NCBI RefSeq assembly: GCF_000411455.1
Contig: NZ_KE150458.1
Location: 942,876-1,006,875 of the forward strand
Direction of reading: 5' to 3'
DNA: 64,000 bases
Origin: Microbacterium sp. oral taxon 186 str. F0373
GTDB lineage: Bacteria > Actinomycetota > Actinomycetes > Actinomycetales > Microbacteriaceae
Shown here: positions 9,100-19,200 of the stretch, piece by piece
Layout: every line of letters begins with the position of its first letter
How positions within the stretch are numbered: the first letter of the stretch is position 1
Translations under genes and position numbers: made by a program
The notes under the pieces: model-generated
Told to the model about the DNA's origin: nothing
What the model saw: only the letters and a program-made list of their open reading frames with translations
Databases searched by the model: none

Positions 9100-10437
9100 T
9101 CAGCGCTTCTCGAGCTCCTCGGCGACGAGGAACGCGAGCTCGAGGCTCTGCATGTGATTCAGGCGCGGGTCGCACAGGCTCTCGTAGCGCGTCGCGAGAG
9201 TGGCCTCGTCGATGTGCTCCGATCCGCCGAGGCACTCGGTCACGTCGTCGCCGGTGAGTTCGACGTGGATGCCGCCCGGGAAGGTGCCGACGGCGCGGTG
9301 CGCCTCGAAGAAGCCGCGCACCTCGTCGACGACGTCGTCGAAACGACGCGTCTTGTAGCCGGTCGGGGTCGTGATGCCGTTGCCGTGCATCGGGTCGGTG
9401 ACCCACAGCGGCGTGGCTCCGGAGTCGCGCACGGCCTCCAGCAGCGGCGGGAGCGCGTCACGGATCTTGCCCGCACCCATCCGTGTGATGAAGGTGAGCC
9501 GGCCCGGCTCGCGCTCGGGGTCGAGCTTGTCGATGAGTTCGAGCGCCGTCTGCGGAGACGTCGACGGCCCCAGCTTGACGCCGATGGGGTTGCGGATCTT
9601 GGAGAAGTAGTCGACATGGGCGCCGTCGAGCTCGCGCGTGCGCTCACCGATCCACAGGAAGTGCGCCGACGTGTTGTAGGGCGTGCTCGTTCGCGAGTCG
9701 ATGCGCGTCATGGGGCGCTCATAGTCCATCAGCAGACCCTCATGACCCGTGTAGAACTCGACACGGCGAAGCTCGTCGAAGTCGGCGCCGGCCGCCTCCA
9801 TGAACTTGATGGCACGGTCGATCTCGGTGGCGAGACGCTCGTACTGCTGGTTGGCGGGGTTCTGCGCGAATCCCTTGTTCCAGCTGTGCACCTCGCGCAG
9901 ATCGGCGAAACCGCCCTGCGTGAAGGCGCGGATGAGATTGATCGTCGAGGCCGCCGTGTGGTAGCCCTTCAGCAGGCGCTGCGGATCGGCCGTACGGGAC
10001 GCTTCGGTGAAGTCGTAGCCGTTGACGATGTCGCCCCGGTAGGCGGGCAGCGTGATGTCGCCGCGGGTCTCGGTGTCGCTCGAGCGGGGCTTGGCGAACT
10101 GGCCCGCCATCCGTCCCATCTTCACGATGGGCATCGATGCACCGTAGGTGAGCACGACAGCCATCTGCAGCACCGTCTTGATGCGGTTGCGGATCTGCTC
10201 CGCGGTCGCTCCGGCGAACGTCTCCGCGCAGTCACCGCCCTGCAGGAGAAAGGCCCGGCCGGATGCCGCGCGCGCAAGGCGTTCACGGAGGTTGTCGACC
10301 TCACCGGCGAAGACCAGCGGCGGCAGCGTCGCCAGCTCATCGGACACCGCGGCGACGGCATCCAGGTCGGTCCAAGAGGGCTGCTGCTTGATCGGGAGCG
10401 TGCGCCAGTGATCGAGATCGGCGTGCAGGGTGGGCAT
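9100..10437 (-). CDS. aroG: Class II 3-deoxy-D-arabino-heptulosonate 7-phosphate synthase
   Basis: First step of the shikimate pathway: condenses phosphoenolpyruvate with erythrose 4-phosphate. The 445-residue length and the motifs LLQGGDCAETF, KMGRMAGQFAKPRS, RGDIVNGYDF, GHEGLLMDYE, LWIGERTR, WVTDPMHGN and GGIHVELTGDDVTECLGG identify the plant-like class II enzyme, standard in actinobacteria. The metal-binding Cys, His, Glu and Asp lie in those motifs. ATG 10437 is preceded by TAGACT at a six-base spacing, another candidate leaderless start. Convergent to the kinase gene. In mycobacteria this enzyme associates with chorismate mutase, which is not in this window. Confidence 0.97.
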   Translation of the reverse strand: MPTLHADLDHWRTLPIKQQPSWTDLDAVAAVSDELATLPPLVFAGEVDNLRERLARAASGRAFLLQGGDCAETFAGATAEQIRNRIKTVLQMAVVLTYGASMPIVKMGRMAGQFAKPRSSDTETRGDITLPAYRGDIVNGYDFTEASRTADPQRLLKGYHTAASTINLIRAFTQGGFADLREVHSWNKGFAQNPANQQYERLATEIDRAIKFMEAAGADFDELRRVEFYTGHEGLLMDYERPMTRIDSRTSTPYNTSAHFLWIGERTRELDGAHVDYFSKIRNPIGVKLGPSTSPQTALELIDKLDPEREPGRLTFITRMGAGKIRDALPPLLEAVRDSGATPLWVTDPMHGNGITTPTGYKTRRFDDVVDEVRGFFEAHRAVGTFPGGIHVELTGDDVTECLGGSEHIDEATLATRYESLCDPRLNHMQSLELAFLVAEELEKR

Positions 10438-10488
10438 CCGCTCAGTCTAGTGGCGCCCTGGACGGCGGGGATGCCGCATGACGACGGC

Positions 10489-11172
10489 TCACGCGCGCGC
10501 TGCGCGTTCCTTCACGGTGGAGGCGTACACGTCGTCGTACTGCTGCTCGCCGAGGCGCTGCAGAGCCACCATGATTTCGTCCGTCACCGAGCGCAGCACG
10601 TAGCGATCCGATTCCATGCCCTGGAACCGCGAGAAGTCGAGCGGTTCGCCGATCACCATGCCCACCCGGCCGACGCGCGGGATGGTGCGGCCGATCGGCA
10701 TGACGGCATCCGTGTCCACCATGACGACGGGGATGACCGACACCCGTGCTTCCAGGGCCATGCGCGCAAGCCCGGTGCGCCCACGGTAGAGCTTGCCGTC
10801 CGGGCTGCGGGTGCCCTCCGGGTAGATGCCCAGGAGGTCTCCCCGCCCGAGCACCTGCAGTCCGGTGTTCAGCGATGCCTCCGACGCCTTGCCCCCGGTG
10901 CGATCGACGGGGATCTGGCCGGTCGCCTTCATGAACATGCGGGTCGCCCAGCCCTTGAGCCCCGTGCCGGTGAAGTAGTCGTTCTTGGCGAGGAAGCTCA
11001 TCGGACGGTCGATCATGAGCGGCAGGAAGATCGAATCGCTGACCGAGAGGTGGTTGCTGGCGAGGATGGCCGCCCCCGACGACGGGACATTCGTCCGGCC
11101 GACGATCCACGGTCGGAAGATCGCTTTGACGATCGGGCCGATCACGATGTACTTCATGACCCAGTAGAACAT
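10489..11172 (-). CDS. 1-acyl-sn-glycerol-3-phosphate acyltransferase family protein
   Basis: A 227-residue PlsC-type acyltransferase. It probably transfers an acyl group to lysophosphatidic acid or a related lipid at the inner membrane. The HX4D catalytic block is seen as SNHLSVSDS near residue 41, the substrate-binding block as YPEGTRSPDGKLYRG, and the downstream block as VIPVVMVDTDAVMPIG. The N-terminal amphipathic and hydrophobic segment (FYWVMKYIVIGPIVKAIFRPW) would dock to the membrane. The neighbouring acyl-CoA ligase could supply activated acyl groups. In mycobacteria a PlsC-like gene (Rv2182c) has the same neighbours. The exact acceptor is unknown. Confidence 0.92.
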   Translation of the reverse strand: MFYWVMKYIVIGPIVKAIFRPWIVGRTNVPSSGAAILASNHLSVSDSIFLPLMIDRPMSFLAKNDYFTGTGLKGWATRMFMKATGQIPVDRTGGKASEASLNTGLQVLGRGDLLGIYPEGTRSPDGKLYRGRTGLARMALEARVSVIPVVMVDTDAVMPIGRTIPRVGRVGMVIGEPLDFSRFQGMESDRYVLRSVTDEIMVALQRLGEQQYDDVYASTVKERAARA

Positions 11173-11238
11173 CAGGCGGGACTCACCTCTCTGTGACGAT
11201 CGTCCGTGTCCACGATGCGACGAGGATAACCCGACGGC

Positions 11239-12177
11239 TCACTGACTGCGCAGTCCCGCGAGATCGGCGACGCCCACCATCCCCGCGTCGTTGCCGAGCG
11301 TCGCCGTGACGAAGCGCGCGGTCGGCCGATTGCCGAACCCGGGCAGCGAGGTCTCGTAGGCCAGGCGCGTGGGCTCGAGCAGAACCTCACCGAGGTCGGC
11401 GACCCCGCCGCCGATGACGTAGAGGTCGGGATCGAGAACGGCCTGGAACGCCCCGCAGGCCTCACCGAGCGCGGTGGCCACGCGGCGCACCGCCTCGACG
11501 GCGCCGGGGTCGTCCTCGGCGAGGAGTCGGGCCAGGTCGGGCCCGTGGACGATGCCGTCCGCGTCGCGGTGTGCGGCCAGCCGCTCGCCGATGCCCCCGG
11601 CCTCGGCGATGTCACCCAGTTCGCGCTGCAGGGCGCGTCCCGATGCGTACTGCTCGAGGCAGCCGTTCTGACCACAGCCACATGGGCGACCGCCACGGAC
11701 GAACCGCAGATGACCGAGCTCTGCCGCGCTGCCGTTGGCACCGATGAGCAGACGGCCGTCGTTGATGACGGCACCGCCGACCCCGGTGCCGAGGGTCACC
11801 ATCACCATGTCGGTGGATCCCTGTCCTGCACCGAAGCGGTACTCGCCCCAGCCCGCGGCGTTGGCGTCGTTCTCCAGCGTGACCGGACGGCCGATGCGCG
11901 CTTCGAACTGGGCGCGCAACGGCTCGTTGTGCCAGTCGATGTTGGGTGAGAGCAGCATCACCGAGCGGCTGCGGTCGATGTAGCCGGCGGCGGCGACGCC
12001 CACCGCGGAGACCTCGTGACGGGAGGCCAGCTCGTGCACCATCGCGGCGACGGCGTCGGCGAGCTCGCCGGTGTCGACTGGCGTCGCGACGCGCGCACGC
12101 TCGATGATCGCGCCCGTGTCGTCGACGACACCCCCGGCGATCTTCGTCCCCCCGATGTCGATGCCGACGTTGAGCAC
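11239..12177 (-). CDS. ROK-family glucokinase
   Basis: A 312-residue sugar kinase, most likely phosphorylating glucose at C6 with ATP or polyphosphate. The ATP-binding start VGIDIGGTKIAGGV, the catalytic block LENDANAAGWGE, GTGVGGAVI, and the ROK zinc motif CGCGQNGCLEQYASG are all present. GTG 12177 was preferred, because GGAAGGGAG lies four bases upstream and the reading begins right before the conserved strand. An upstream ATG would add a non-conserved tail. It lies between the acyltransferase and the divergent acyl-CoA ligase. ROK proteins also include repressors, but no helix-turn-helix is present here, so an enzyme is favoured. Confidence 0.9.
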   Translation of the reverse strand: MLNVGIDIGGTKIAGGVVDDTGAIIERARVATPVDTGELADAVAAMVHELASRHEVSAVGVAAAGYIDRSRSVMLLSPNIDWHNEPLRAQFEARIGRPVTLENDANAAGWGEYRFGAGQGSTDMVMVTLGTGVGGAVINDGRLLIGANGSAAELGHLRFVRGGRPCGCGQNGCLEQYASGRALQRELGDIAEAGGIGERLAAHRDADGIVHGPDLARLLAEDDPGAVEAVRRVATALGEACGAFQAVLDPDLYVIGGGVADLGEVLLEPTRLAYETSLPGFGNRPTARFVTATLGNDAGMVGVADLAGLRSQ

Positions 12178-12368
12178 GGCGCTCCCTTCCGGCCGGCCCG
12201 GGCGGCACGGCATCCGAGAGTCTAGTGTGGACAAGACAGACCCACGGTCGGGGCAGGCCGTGCTTTTCGGCCGACGCTGTCTTCCATGGGACTGAGTTCC
12301 ACCAGGAGTTAGACTCGATTCCAGCCGTCGATCGCCGACGCCACCCGGTACCGAAGGAGTTGCCGCCC

Positions 12369-14204
12369 ATGAGCGCCGTACAGTTCGAAGTCCCCGCCGT
12401 CGTCGCCGCCGACCCGCAGGGCAACATCGCCGATCTTCTCGTCGAGCGCGTCAAAGCGACCCCGTCGTTGGCGCTGTTCGCCGTCCCGGACGGTGACGGC
12501 TGGCGCGACATCACCGCCGCCGAGTTTGAACGAGAAGTGATCGCGCTGGCCAAGGGCTTCGCCGCTGTCGGCATCGCTCCCGGCGACAAGGTGGGCTTCA
12601 TCGCCCGCACCACCTACGAGTGGACGCTCGTGGACTTCGCCCTCTTCTTCGCCGGCGCCGTCATGGTGCCGATCTACGAGACGAGCTCGGCCGCGCAGAT
12701 CAGCTGGATCCTCTCCGACTCGGGCGCGATCGCGGTGCTCGGCGAGTCCGCCGAGCACGCGGCGCGCATCGCCGAGATCCGCTCCGAAGTGCCGCTCGTC
12801 CGCGACGTCTGGTCGATGGAGGCCGGCGATCTCGACACTCTCCGCGCCGGCGGCAGCGCCGTCGAGGATGCCGAGATCGAGCGCCGTCGCCGCATCGCCG
12901 TCGGCTCCGACATCGCCACACTGATCTACACCTCGGGCTCCACAGGGCGACCCAAGGGGTGCGTCCTGACCCACAGCAACTTCGTCGAACTCTCCCGCAA
13001 TGCCGCCAAGGCCCTCGCCGAAGTGATGAACACGCCCGGCGGCGCGTCGACCCTGCTGTTCATCACGACGGCGCACGTCTTCGCCCGCTTCATCTCGATC
13101 CTCGACGTCCACGCCGGCGTGAAGACCGGTCATCAGCCCGACACCAAGCAGCTGCTGCCGGCCCTGGGCTCGTTCAAGCCGACCTTCCTTCTGGCTGTAC
13201 CCCGCGTCTTCGAGAAGGTGTACAACTCGGCGGAGCAGAAGGCGGAGGCCGGCGGCAAGGGCAAGATCTTCCGCGCCGCGGCTCACACCGCGATCGAGCA
13301 CTCGCGCCTGCTGCAGGAGGGAAAGAAGGTCCCGCTGGGCACGAAGGTGAAGTTCGCCCTGTTCGACAAGCTCGTCTACAGCAAGCTTCGCGAAGCCATG
13401 GGTGGGCGCGTCACGTACGCCGTGTCGGGATCGGCCCCTCTGGGCGCCCGTCTCGGCCACTTCTTCCACAGCCTCGGCGTGACCATCCTCGAAGGCTACG
13501 GACTGACCGAGACGACGGCGCCGGCCACCGTCAACCTCGCGACGAAGTCGAAGATCGGCACCGTGGGCCCGGTGCTCCCCGGCGTCGGCGTGCGTCTGGC
13601 CGACGACGGCGAGATCGAGGTGCGTGGCGTCAACGTCTTCAAGGAGTACTGGCGCAACCCCGAGGCGACCGCCGCCGCGTTCGACGACGGCTGGTTCAAG
13701 ACCGGCGATATCGGGGCCTTCGACACCGACGGGTTCCTCACGATCACTGGACGCAAGAAGGAGATCATCGTCACCGCCGGCGGCAAGAACGTCGCCCCGG
13801 CGGCGCTGGAAGATCCCATTCGGGCGAACCCGATCGTCGGTCAAGTGGTCGTGGTGGGAGATCAGAAGCCGTTCATCTCCGCACTGATCACGCTCGACCC
13901 CGAGATGCTCCCGGCATGGCTGGCGAACAACGGCCTGGCGGCAGACATGTCCCTCTCGGATGCCGCGAAGAACCCCCAGGTGCGAGCCGAGGTCCAGCGG
14001 GCGGTCGACATCGCCAACAAGAACGTCTCGCGCGCCGAGTCCATCCGCAAGTTCACCATCCTCGACACCGAATGGACCGAGGCGAGCGGGCACCTCACGC
14101 CCAAGATGAGCATCAAGCGCAACGTGATCCTGACCGACTTCGCGAACGAGATCGAGGACATCTACACGGTGCCGGTGACCACGACCAACGTGTCGTTGGG
14201 CTGA
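12369..14204 (+). CDS. Long-chain fatty-acid–CoA ligase
   Basis: An ANL-superfamily adenylating enzyme of 611 residues that activates fatty acids to acyl-AMP and then acyl-CoA. The P-loop IYTSGSTGRPKG, the GYGLTETTAP adenylate-binding motif, GWFKTGDIGAF, and the C-terminal hinge and lysine region GRKKEIIVTAGGKNVAP are all clear. Length and the insert after the P-loop match the FadD15 type of actinobacteria. ATG 12369 has GAAGGAG nine bases upstream. The 190-base gap before it is the divergent promoter region shared with the glucokinase gene. A hairpin terminator follows the stop. Confidence 0.95.
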   Translation: MSAVQFEVPAVVAADPQGNIADLLVERVKATPSLALFAVPDGDGWRDITAAEFEREVIALAKGFAAVGIAPGDKVGFIARTTYEWTLVDFALFFAGAVMVPIYETSSAAQISWILSDSGAIAVLGESAEHAARIAEIRSEVPLVRDVWSMEAGDLDTLRAGGSAVEDAEIERRRRIAVGSDIATLIYTSGSTGRPKGCVLTHSNFVELSRNAAKALAEVMNTPGGASTLLFITTAHVFARFISILDVHAGVKTGHQPDTKQLLPALGSFKPTFLLAVPRVFEKVYNSAEQKAEAGGKGKIFRAAAHTAIEHSRLLQEGKKVPLGTKVKFALFDKLVYSKLREAMGGRVTYAVSGSAPLGARLGHFFHSLGVTILEGYGLTETTAPATVNLATKSKIGTVGPVLPGVGVRLADDGEIEVRGVNVFKEYWRNPEATAAAFDDGWFKTGDIGAFDTDGFLTITGRKKEIIVTAGGKNVAPAALEDPIRANPIVGQVVVVGDQKPFISALITLDPEMLPAWLANNGLAADMSLSDAAKNPQVRAEVQRAVDIANKNVSRAESIRKFTILDTEWTEASGHLTPKMSIKRNVILTDFANEIEDIYTVPVTTTNVSLG

Positions 14205-14215
14205 TCGGGCGCAAG

Positions 14216-14257
14216 CGACGACGGGGCGGGCCGGACGGGCCGCCCCGTCGTCGTTTG
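14216..14257. terminator. Terminator between the acyl-CoA ligase and def
   Basis: A 14-bp GC-rich stem (CGACGACGGGGCGG paired with 14240-14253) with a ten-base loop and a short TTT on the plus strand. It lies 12 bases past the ligase stop, between convergent genes. Confidence 0.85.
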
Positions 14258-14265
14258 TCCAGCGG

Positions 14266-14757
14266 TCAGAACCAGGAGGACTCGCGGATGCGACGCATCG
14301 CGACCTTGCGCTCCTCGGGACTGAGCCGGGAGATGTAGAGCATGCCGTCCAGGTGGTCGGTCTCATGTTGCAGCGCCTGCGCCATGAGCCCCTCGCCCTC
14401 GAGCACGAGTTCGTTACCGTCGAGGTCGATACCGACAACGCGAGCCCAGGGATAGCGCAGCGTCTCGTGCCAGAGATCGGGCACAGACAGGCATCCCTCT
14501 CCGACGAGGACCGGCTCACCCGACACCTCCGTCAGCACCGGGTTCAGCACGTAGCCGATGTCGCCGTCGATGTTGTAGCTGAACGCGCGCAGGCCGACGC
14601 CGATCTGCGGGGCCGCCACCCCCGCACGTCCGGGCAGCTCGACCGTGTCGAGCAGGTCCTGGACGAGTGAGCGGATGCCGTCGTCGATCACGTCGATCGT
14701 CGCACTGGGCGCGCGAAGGACCGGGTCGCCGAACAGCCGGATCGGACGGACGGCCAT
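14266..14757 (-). CDS. def: Peptide deformylase
   Basis: Metalloenzyme removing the N-formyl group from nascent proteins at the ribosome exit. The three family motifs are present: [10 protein letters not shown] (motif 1), EGCLSVPD with the metal-binding Cys (motif 2), and [11 protein letters not shown] with the two His ligands and catalytic Glu (motif 3). At 163 residues it is a normal actinobacterial deformylase. Its ATG at 14757 overlaps the stop of the MinD-like gene by one base (TGATG), so it is probably translated by re-initiation from that transcript. Confidence 0.97.
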   Translation of the reverse strand: MAVRPIRLFGDPVLRAPSATIDVIDDGIRSLVQDLLDTVELPGRAGVAAPQIGVGLRAFSYNIDGDIGYVLNPVLTEVSGEPVLVGEGCLSVPDLWHETLRYPWARVVGIDLDGNELVLEGEGLMAQALQHETDHLDGMLYISRLSPEERKVAMRRIRESSWF

Positions 14758-16253
14758 CAGGCGGCGACCCGCTGACGCAGGCTTTCGACGACGATGGCGG
14801 CGAGTTCGCGCGCGGCCTCGCGTGTCTCGGGCTGCAGGTCGCGGAAGACGATCGCGCTGCCCGACGCGATGTGCGCGTCGTACGGCACGCGGACGACGTG
14901 ACCCACGCGCGTCTGGAAGTGCGACTGGAGTTCGCCGGCGCGCACGAGCGCAGCTCCCGGGCGCGCCGTGTTCAGCACGACGACCGCGGAGCGAACGAGG
15001 TCGGCGTAGCCGTTGCTCTCCAGCCAGGTCAACGTCTCCGAGGCCAGGCGCGCCTCGTCCACGCTCAGACCCGCGACGACGATGAGCTGGTCGGCGCGCT
15101 CGAGGGTGGCCGCCATGACGGAGTGGACGATGCCCGTGCCGGTGTCGGTGAGCACGAGGGAATAGAAGTGTGCGGCGACATCGGCCACCGCGTCGTAGTC
15201 GCTGTCGTTGAAGGCTTCCGACACATGCGGGTCGGTGTCGGAGGCGATGATGTCGAGCCGGGTGTGATCGCGCGCGACGATCTCCGAGATGTCGTTGAAC
15301 CCCTGGACGTCGGCGTGGGCTCGGACCAGATCGCGGACCGTCTTGCCGCTCGAGCGTCCGATGCGCTCGGCGAGGGTGCCGCGGTCCGGGTTCGCGTCGA
15401 CGGCGATCACCCGGTCCTCACGGGCGTCCGCAAGCGCCATGCCCAGCAGCGTCGTGATCGTGGTTTTTCCGACGCCGCCCTTTCGCGAGAGGACGGGGAC
15501 GAACTTTGCTCCCCCGTGCAGCGGTGCGGCGATGCGCCGGTCGAGAGCCTTGCGCGCACGTGCGCGCTTGCTGTCGCCGAGGTTGATCCGACGTCCCGAC
15601 AGCGTGTAGACGAGGTGCTGCCACGCTCCGTCCGGCTCCGGTCGTACCGCGTGGGCGGGATCGAGCAGCCGGTCGGGGGTGAGCAGGTCGGAACTCTCCC
15701 GTCCCGCCTCGAAATCGCCCAGTCGGCGCGACTGCAGCGCGATCTCGGACGTGCGGGGACGCAGGCGCTCGTGCTGCGCGGCGTCTGCGGTCGCGACCGG
15801 GGCCGACGTCAGTGCGACCGCTGCGGCATCGGCCACCCCTGCCCCGTTCGTCTCCTCGACGTCCTCGACGTCCTCGACGTCCTCGACGGCATCGACGACG
15901 AGAGCGGATGCCGCGGCGGCATCCGGCCGTTCGACGAGACTCCCGTGGATCTCCGCATCATCGTCGAGCACGACATCGTCGTCGAAGTCGTCGTCGTCGA
16001 CCGCGACGGGCAACGCGACGTCGATCTGCGCGGTGGCACCGTCGACGATGCCGATCCCGGTGGTCTCGACGCCGGTCACACTCTCCAGCACGCCGTTGTC
16101 GGCGTCCTCGCTCGCAGTCTCGTTGCGGTCAGGCACGGCTACACACTCCAGTTCCGGGCCGTCGCCGTCGGGCTCCGGCCGATTCGGGTCGTCCTCGGGA
16201 CGGCGCAGCCGCGGCGTCACCGCCGGGCCGCGGGGCGGGGTCCCGACCCCCAT
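14757..16253 (-). CDS. MinD/ParA-family ATPase with long acidic N-terminal region
   Basis: A 498-residue protein. The C-terminal half is a deviant Walker-A ATPase ([14 protein letters not shown] near residue 256, then [18 protein letters not shown] and a [15 protein letters not shown] switch region). Such proteins position division, polar or secretion machinery. The N-terminal 200 residues are non-globular and very acidic: [14 protein letters not shown] and a VED tripeptide repeat encoded by a 9-bp tandem repeat. The final DNA-binding or amphipathic helix of true MinD is not evident, so its partner is unknown. Coupled to def downstream and 33 bases after pyc starts the other way round the operon. 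Function inferred from the ATPase fold only. Confidence 0.82.
   Translation of the reverse strand: MGVGTPPRGPAVTPRLRRPEDDPNRPEPDGDGPELECVAVPDRNETASEDADNGVLESVTGVETTGIGIVDGATAQIDVALPVAVDDDDFDDDVVLDDDAEIHGSLVERPDAAAASALVVDAVEDVEDVEDVEETNGAGVADAAAVALTSAPVATADAAQHERLRPRTSEIALQSRRLGDFEAGRESSDLLTPDRLLDPAHAVRPEPDGAWQHLVYTLSGRRINLGDSKRARARKALDRRIAAPLHGGAKFVPVLSRKGGVGKTTITTLLGMALADAREDRVIAVDANPDRGTLAERIGRSSGKTVRDLVRAHADVQGFNDISEIVARDHTRLDIIASDTDPHVSEAFNDSDYDAVADVAAHFYSLVLTDTGTGIVHSVMAATLERADQLIVVAGLSVDEARLASETLTWLESNGYADLVRSAVVVLNTARPGAALVRAGELQSHFQTRVGHVVRVPYDAHIASGSAIVFRDLQPETREAARELAAIVVESLRQRVAA
15852..15887 (-). repeat. 9-bp tandem repeat inside the MinD-like gene
   Basis: Four consecutive 9-bp units (plus strand GTCCTCGAC, the first unit with one change) encode Val-Glu-Asp triplets in the acidic linker. 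Being in frame, loss or gain of units would only change linker length. Confidence 0.85.
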
Positions 16254-16286
16254 GGCTCGCGGGACGACTCACGCCCCCGCTCCAGG

Positions 16287-19200
16287 CTACTCGGAGGGTC
16301 GGACCACCAGCAAAAGATCGCCGGCCTCGACCGGTGTCGCCGCCCGGACGACGAGACGCTCGACGACGCCATCCACCGGTGCAGCGATGGCCGCCTCCAT
16401 CTTCATCGCCTCGATGGATGCGACCGGCTGCCCCGCCGAGACCCGATCACCCACCGCGGCCTTCGGCGTGACGACGCCGGAGAACGGAGCAGCGACATGG
16501 CCGGGCACGGCCGTATCGGCTTTCTCCGCCTGACGCACGTCGACCGTGATGGAGCGGTCGCGCACGAACACCGGACGCAGCTGCCCGTTGAGCGTGGTCA
16601 TCACGGTGCGCATGCCTCGATCGTCGGCGTCGCCGATCGCCTCCAGCCCCACGTACAGCTGCACGCCGCGCTCGATCTCGACGACGTGCTCGGTTCCGGG
16701 TGCGAGTCCGTACAGGTAGTCCGCCGTGTCGAGGACGCTCAGGTCGCCGTATGCGTCGCGGATCTCACGGAAGGCCACTGTGGGGGCGGGGAACAGCAGC
16801 GAGTTGAGCGTGGCGCGCCGGGTCGCACTGCCGGCCTCGAGGTTCGCGGCATCGACGTCGGAGATCTCGGTGATCCCGGTGCGGATCTCGCGCCCGCGCA
16901 GCACCTTGGTGCGAAACGGCTCCGGCCAGCCCCCCGGAAGCTCACCCAGCTCCCCCGCCATGAAAGCGACGACGGAGTCGGGGATGTCGTAGGTGTCGGG
17001 GTTCTCGGCGAAGTCGGCGGGGTCGGCGCGCACGGCGGCGAGATGCAGAGCGAGGTCGCCGACGACCTTGGAGGAGGGCGTCACCTTCGGGATGCGTCCG
17101 AGGATCGCGTCCGCGGCGGCGTACATGTCCTCGATGAGCTCGAAATCCTCCGACAGGCCGAGAGCGATCGCCTGCTGGCGCAGATTCGAGAGTTGACCGC
17201 CGGGAATCTCGTGCCGATACACGCGTCCCGTCGGCCCGGGAAGACCCGACTCGAAGGGGCGATAGAGGCGGCGCATCGCCTCCCAATACGGTTCGAGTTC
17301 CGAGACGGCGCCGAGGTCGAGGCCGGTGTCGCGCTCGGTGTGCGCGAGCGCGGCGACGAGCGCGGACAGCGAGGGCTGGCTCGTCGTTCCTGCCATCGGG
17401 GCCGCGGCGGCATCCACGGCATCGGCGCCCGCGGCGGCCGCGGCCAGCAGCGTCGCGAGCTGTCCGCCGGCGGTGTCGTGCGTGTGCACATGCACCGGGA
17501 GCTCGAAGCGGTCGCGTAGTGCCCGCACGAGGCGCGCGGCGGCGCCCGGGCGGAGCAGCCCGGCCATGTCCTTGACGGCGAGCACGTGCGCCCCGGCATT
17601 CACGATCTGCTCGGCCAGCCGCAGGTAGTAATCGAGGGTGTAGAGGTCCTCGGTCGGTGACAGCAGATCGCCGGTATAGCAGAGGGCGACCTCCGCGAGC
17701 GTGGTGCCGGTGTGCAGCACGGCGTCGATCGCGGGGCGCATCTGGGAGACATCGTTGAGGGCGTCGAAGATGCGGAAGATGTCCACGCCGGATGCCGCGG
17801 CCTCCGAGACGAAGGCATCGGTCACGCGCGTCGGGTAGGGCGTGTACCCCACCGTGTTGCGGCCTCGCAGGAGCATCTGGATCGCCACGTTCGGCAGCGC
17901 GGCGCGCAGGGCGTCCAACCGTTCCCAGGGGTCTTCGCCGAGGAAGCGGAGCGCGACGTCGTAGGTGGCGCCGCCCCAGGCCTCTACCGAGAGCAGCTGG
18001 GGTGTGAGCCGGGCGACGTAGGGCGCGACCGTCACCAGGTCTCGGGTGCGCACGCGCGTGGCCAGCAGCGACTGGTGCGCGTCACGGAACGTCGTCTCGG
18101 TGACGGCGAGAGGCGTCTGCGCGCGCAGCGTCGCCGCGAACGCGGCGGGTCCTTGTGCGAGGAGCCGCTGTCGCGAACCCGCGGGAGGGGCTACCGAGAG
18201 GTCGACGGGCGGTAGCTTCACGCGCGGGTCGACGATGGCGGGGCTCTCTCCGTGCGGACGGTTGACGGTCGTCTCGGCCAGCCAGGCGACGATCTTCGAC
18301 CCTCGATCCTTGGACGCGCGACCGCGCAGCAGCTCGGGGCGCTCGTCGATGAACGACGTGCTGATGTCGCCCGCGACGAATGCCGGATCGTCCAGCACGG
18401 CCTGAAGGAAGGGGATGTTGGTCGAGACCCCGCGGATGCGGAACTCGGCGAGGGCGCGTCGCGACCGCACGACCGCGGCGCCGAAGTCCCGTCCGCGGCA
18501 CGTGAGCTTGGCCAGCAGCGAATCGAAGTGCGGGCTGACCTGCGACCCTGCGGCTGTCGTCCCCCCGTCGAGGCGGATGCCGGCGCCGCCCGGCGAACGG
18601 TATGTGGTGATCTTTCCCGTGTCCGGGCGGAAGCCCTGCGTCGGGTCCTCCGTCGTAATGCGACACTGCAGCGCCGCCCCACGCAAGCGGATCTGATCCT
18701 GACGCAGTCCGAGGTCGGCGAGCGTCTCCCCCGCGGCGATCCGCATCTGTGATTGCACCAGGTCGACGTCGGTGACCTCTTCGGTCACGGTGTGCTCCAC
18801 CTGGATGCGCGGGTTCATCTCGATGAAGACGACCTCGCCGGCGCGGGGGCCCGCCGTCTCGAGCAGGAACTCCACCGTTCCCGCGTTCTCGTAGGCGATC
18901 GACCGGGCGAACGCGATCGCGTGCGCGTGCAGCGCCGCGGCGATCTCGGGGGCGAGATTCGGCGCCGGCGCGATCTCGATGACCTTCTGATGGCGCCGCT
19001 GCACCGAGCAGTCCCGCTCGTACAAGTGCACCGTTTCGCCCGCCTTGTCGGCGAGGATCTGCACCTCGACATGGCGCGGCCGCTGCACGGCCTGCTCGAG
19101 GAAGACGCGGGCGTCGCCGAACGCGGCATCGGCCTCGCGCATCGCCTCCGCGATCGCCGGGGCCAGCTGCGCCGCGGTCTCGACGCGGCGCATGCCCCGT

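Noticed and set aside
9022..11196. Long plus-strand frame opposite aroG and the acyltransferase
   Set aside because: Antisense shadow of two genes with clear catalytic motifs; composition is non-protein-like.
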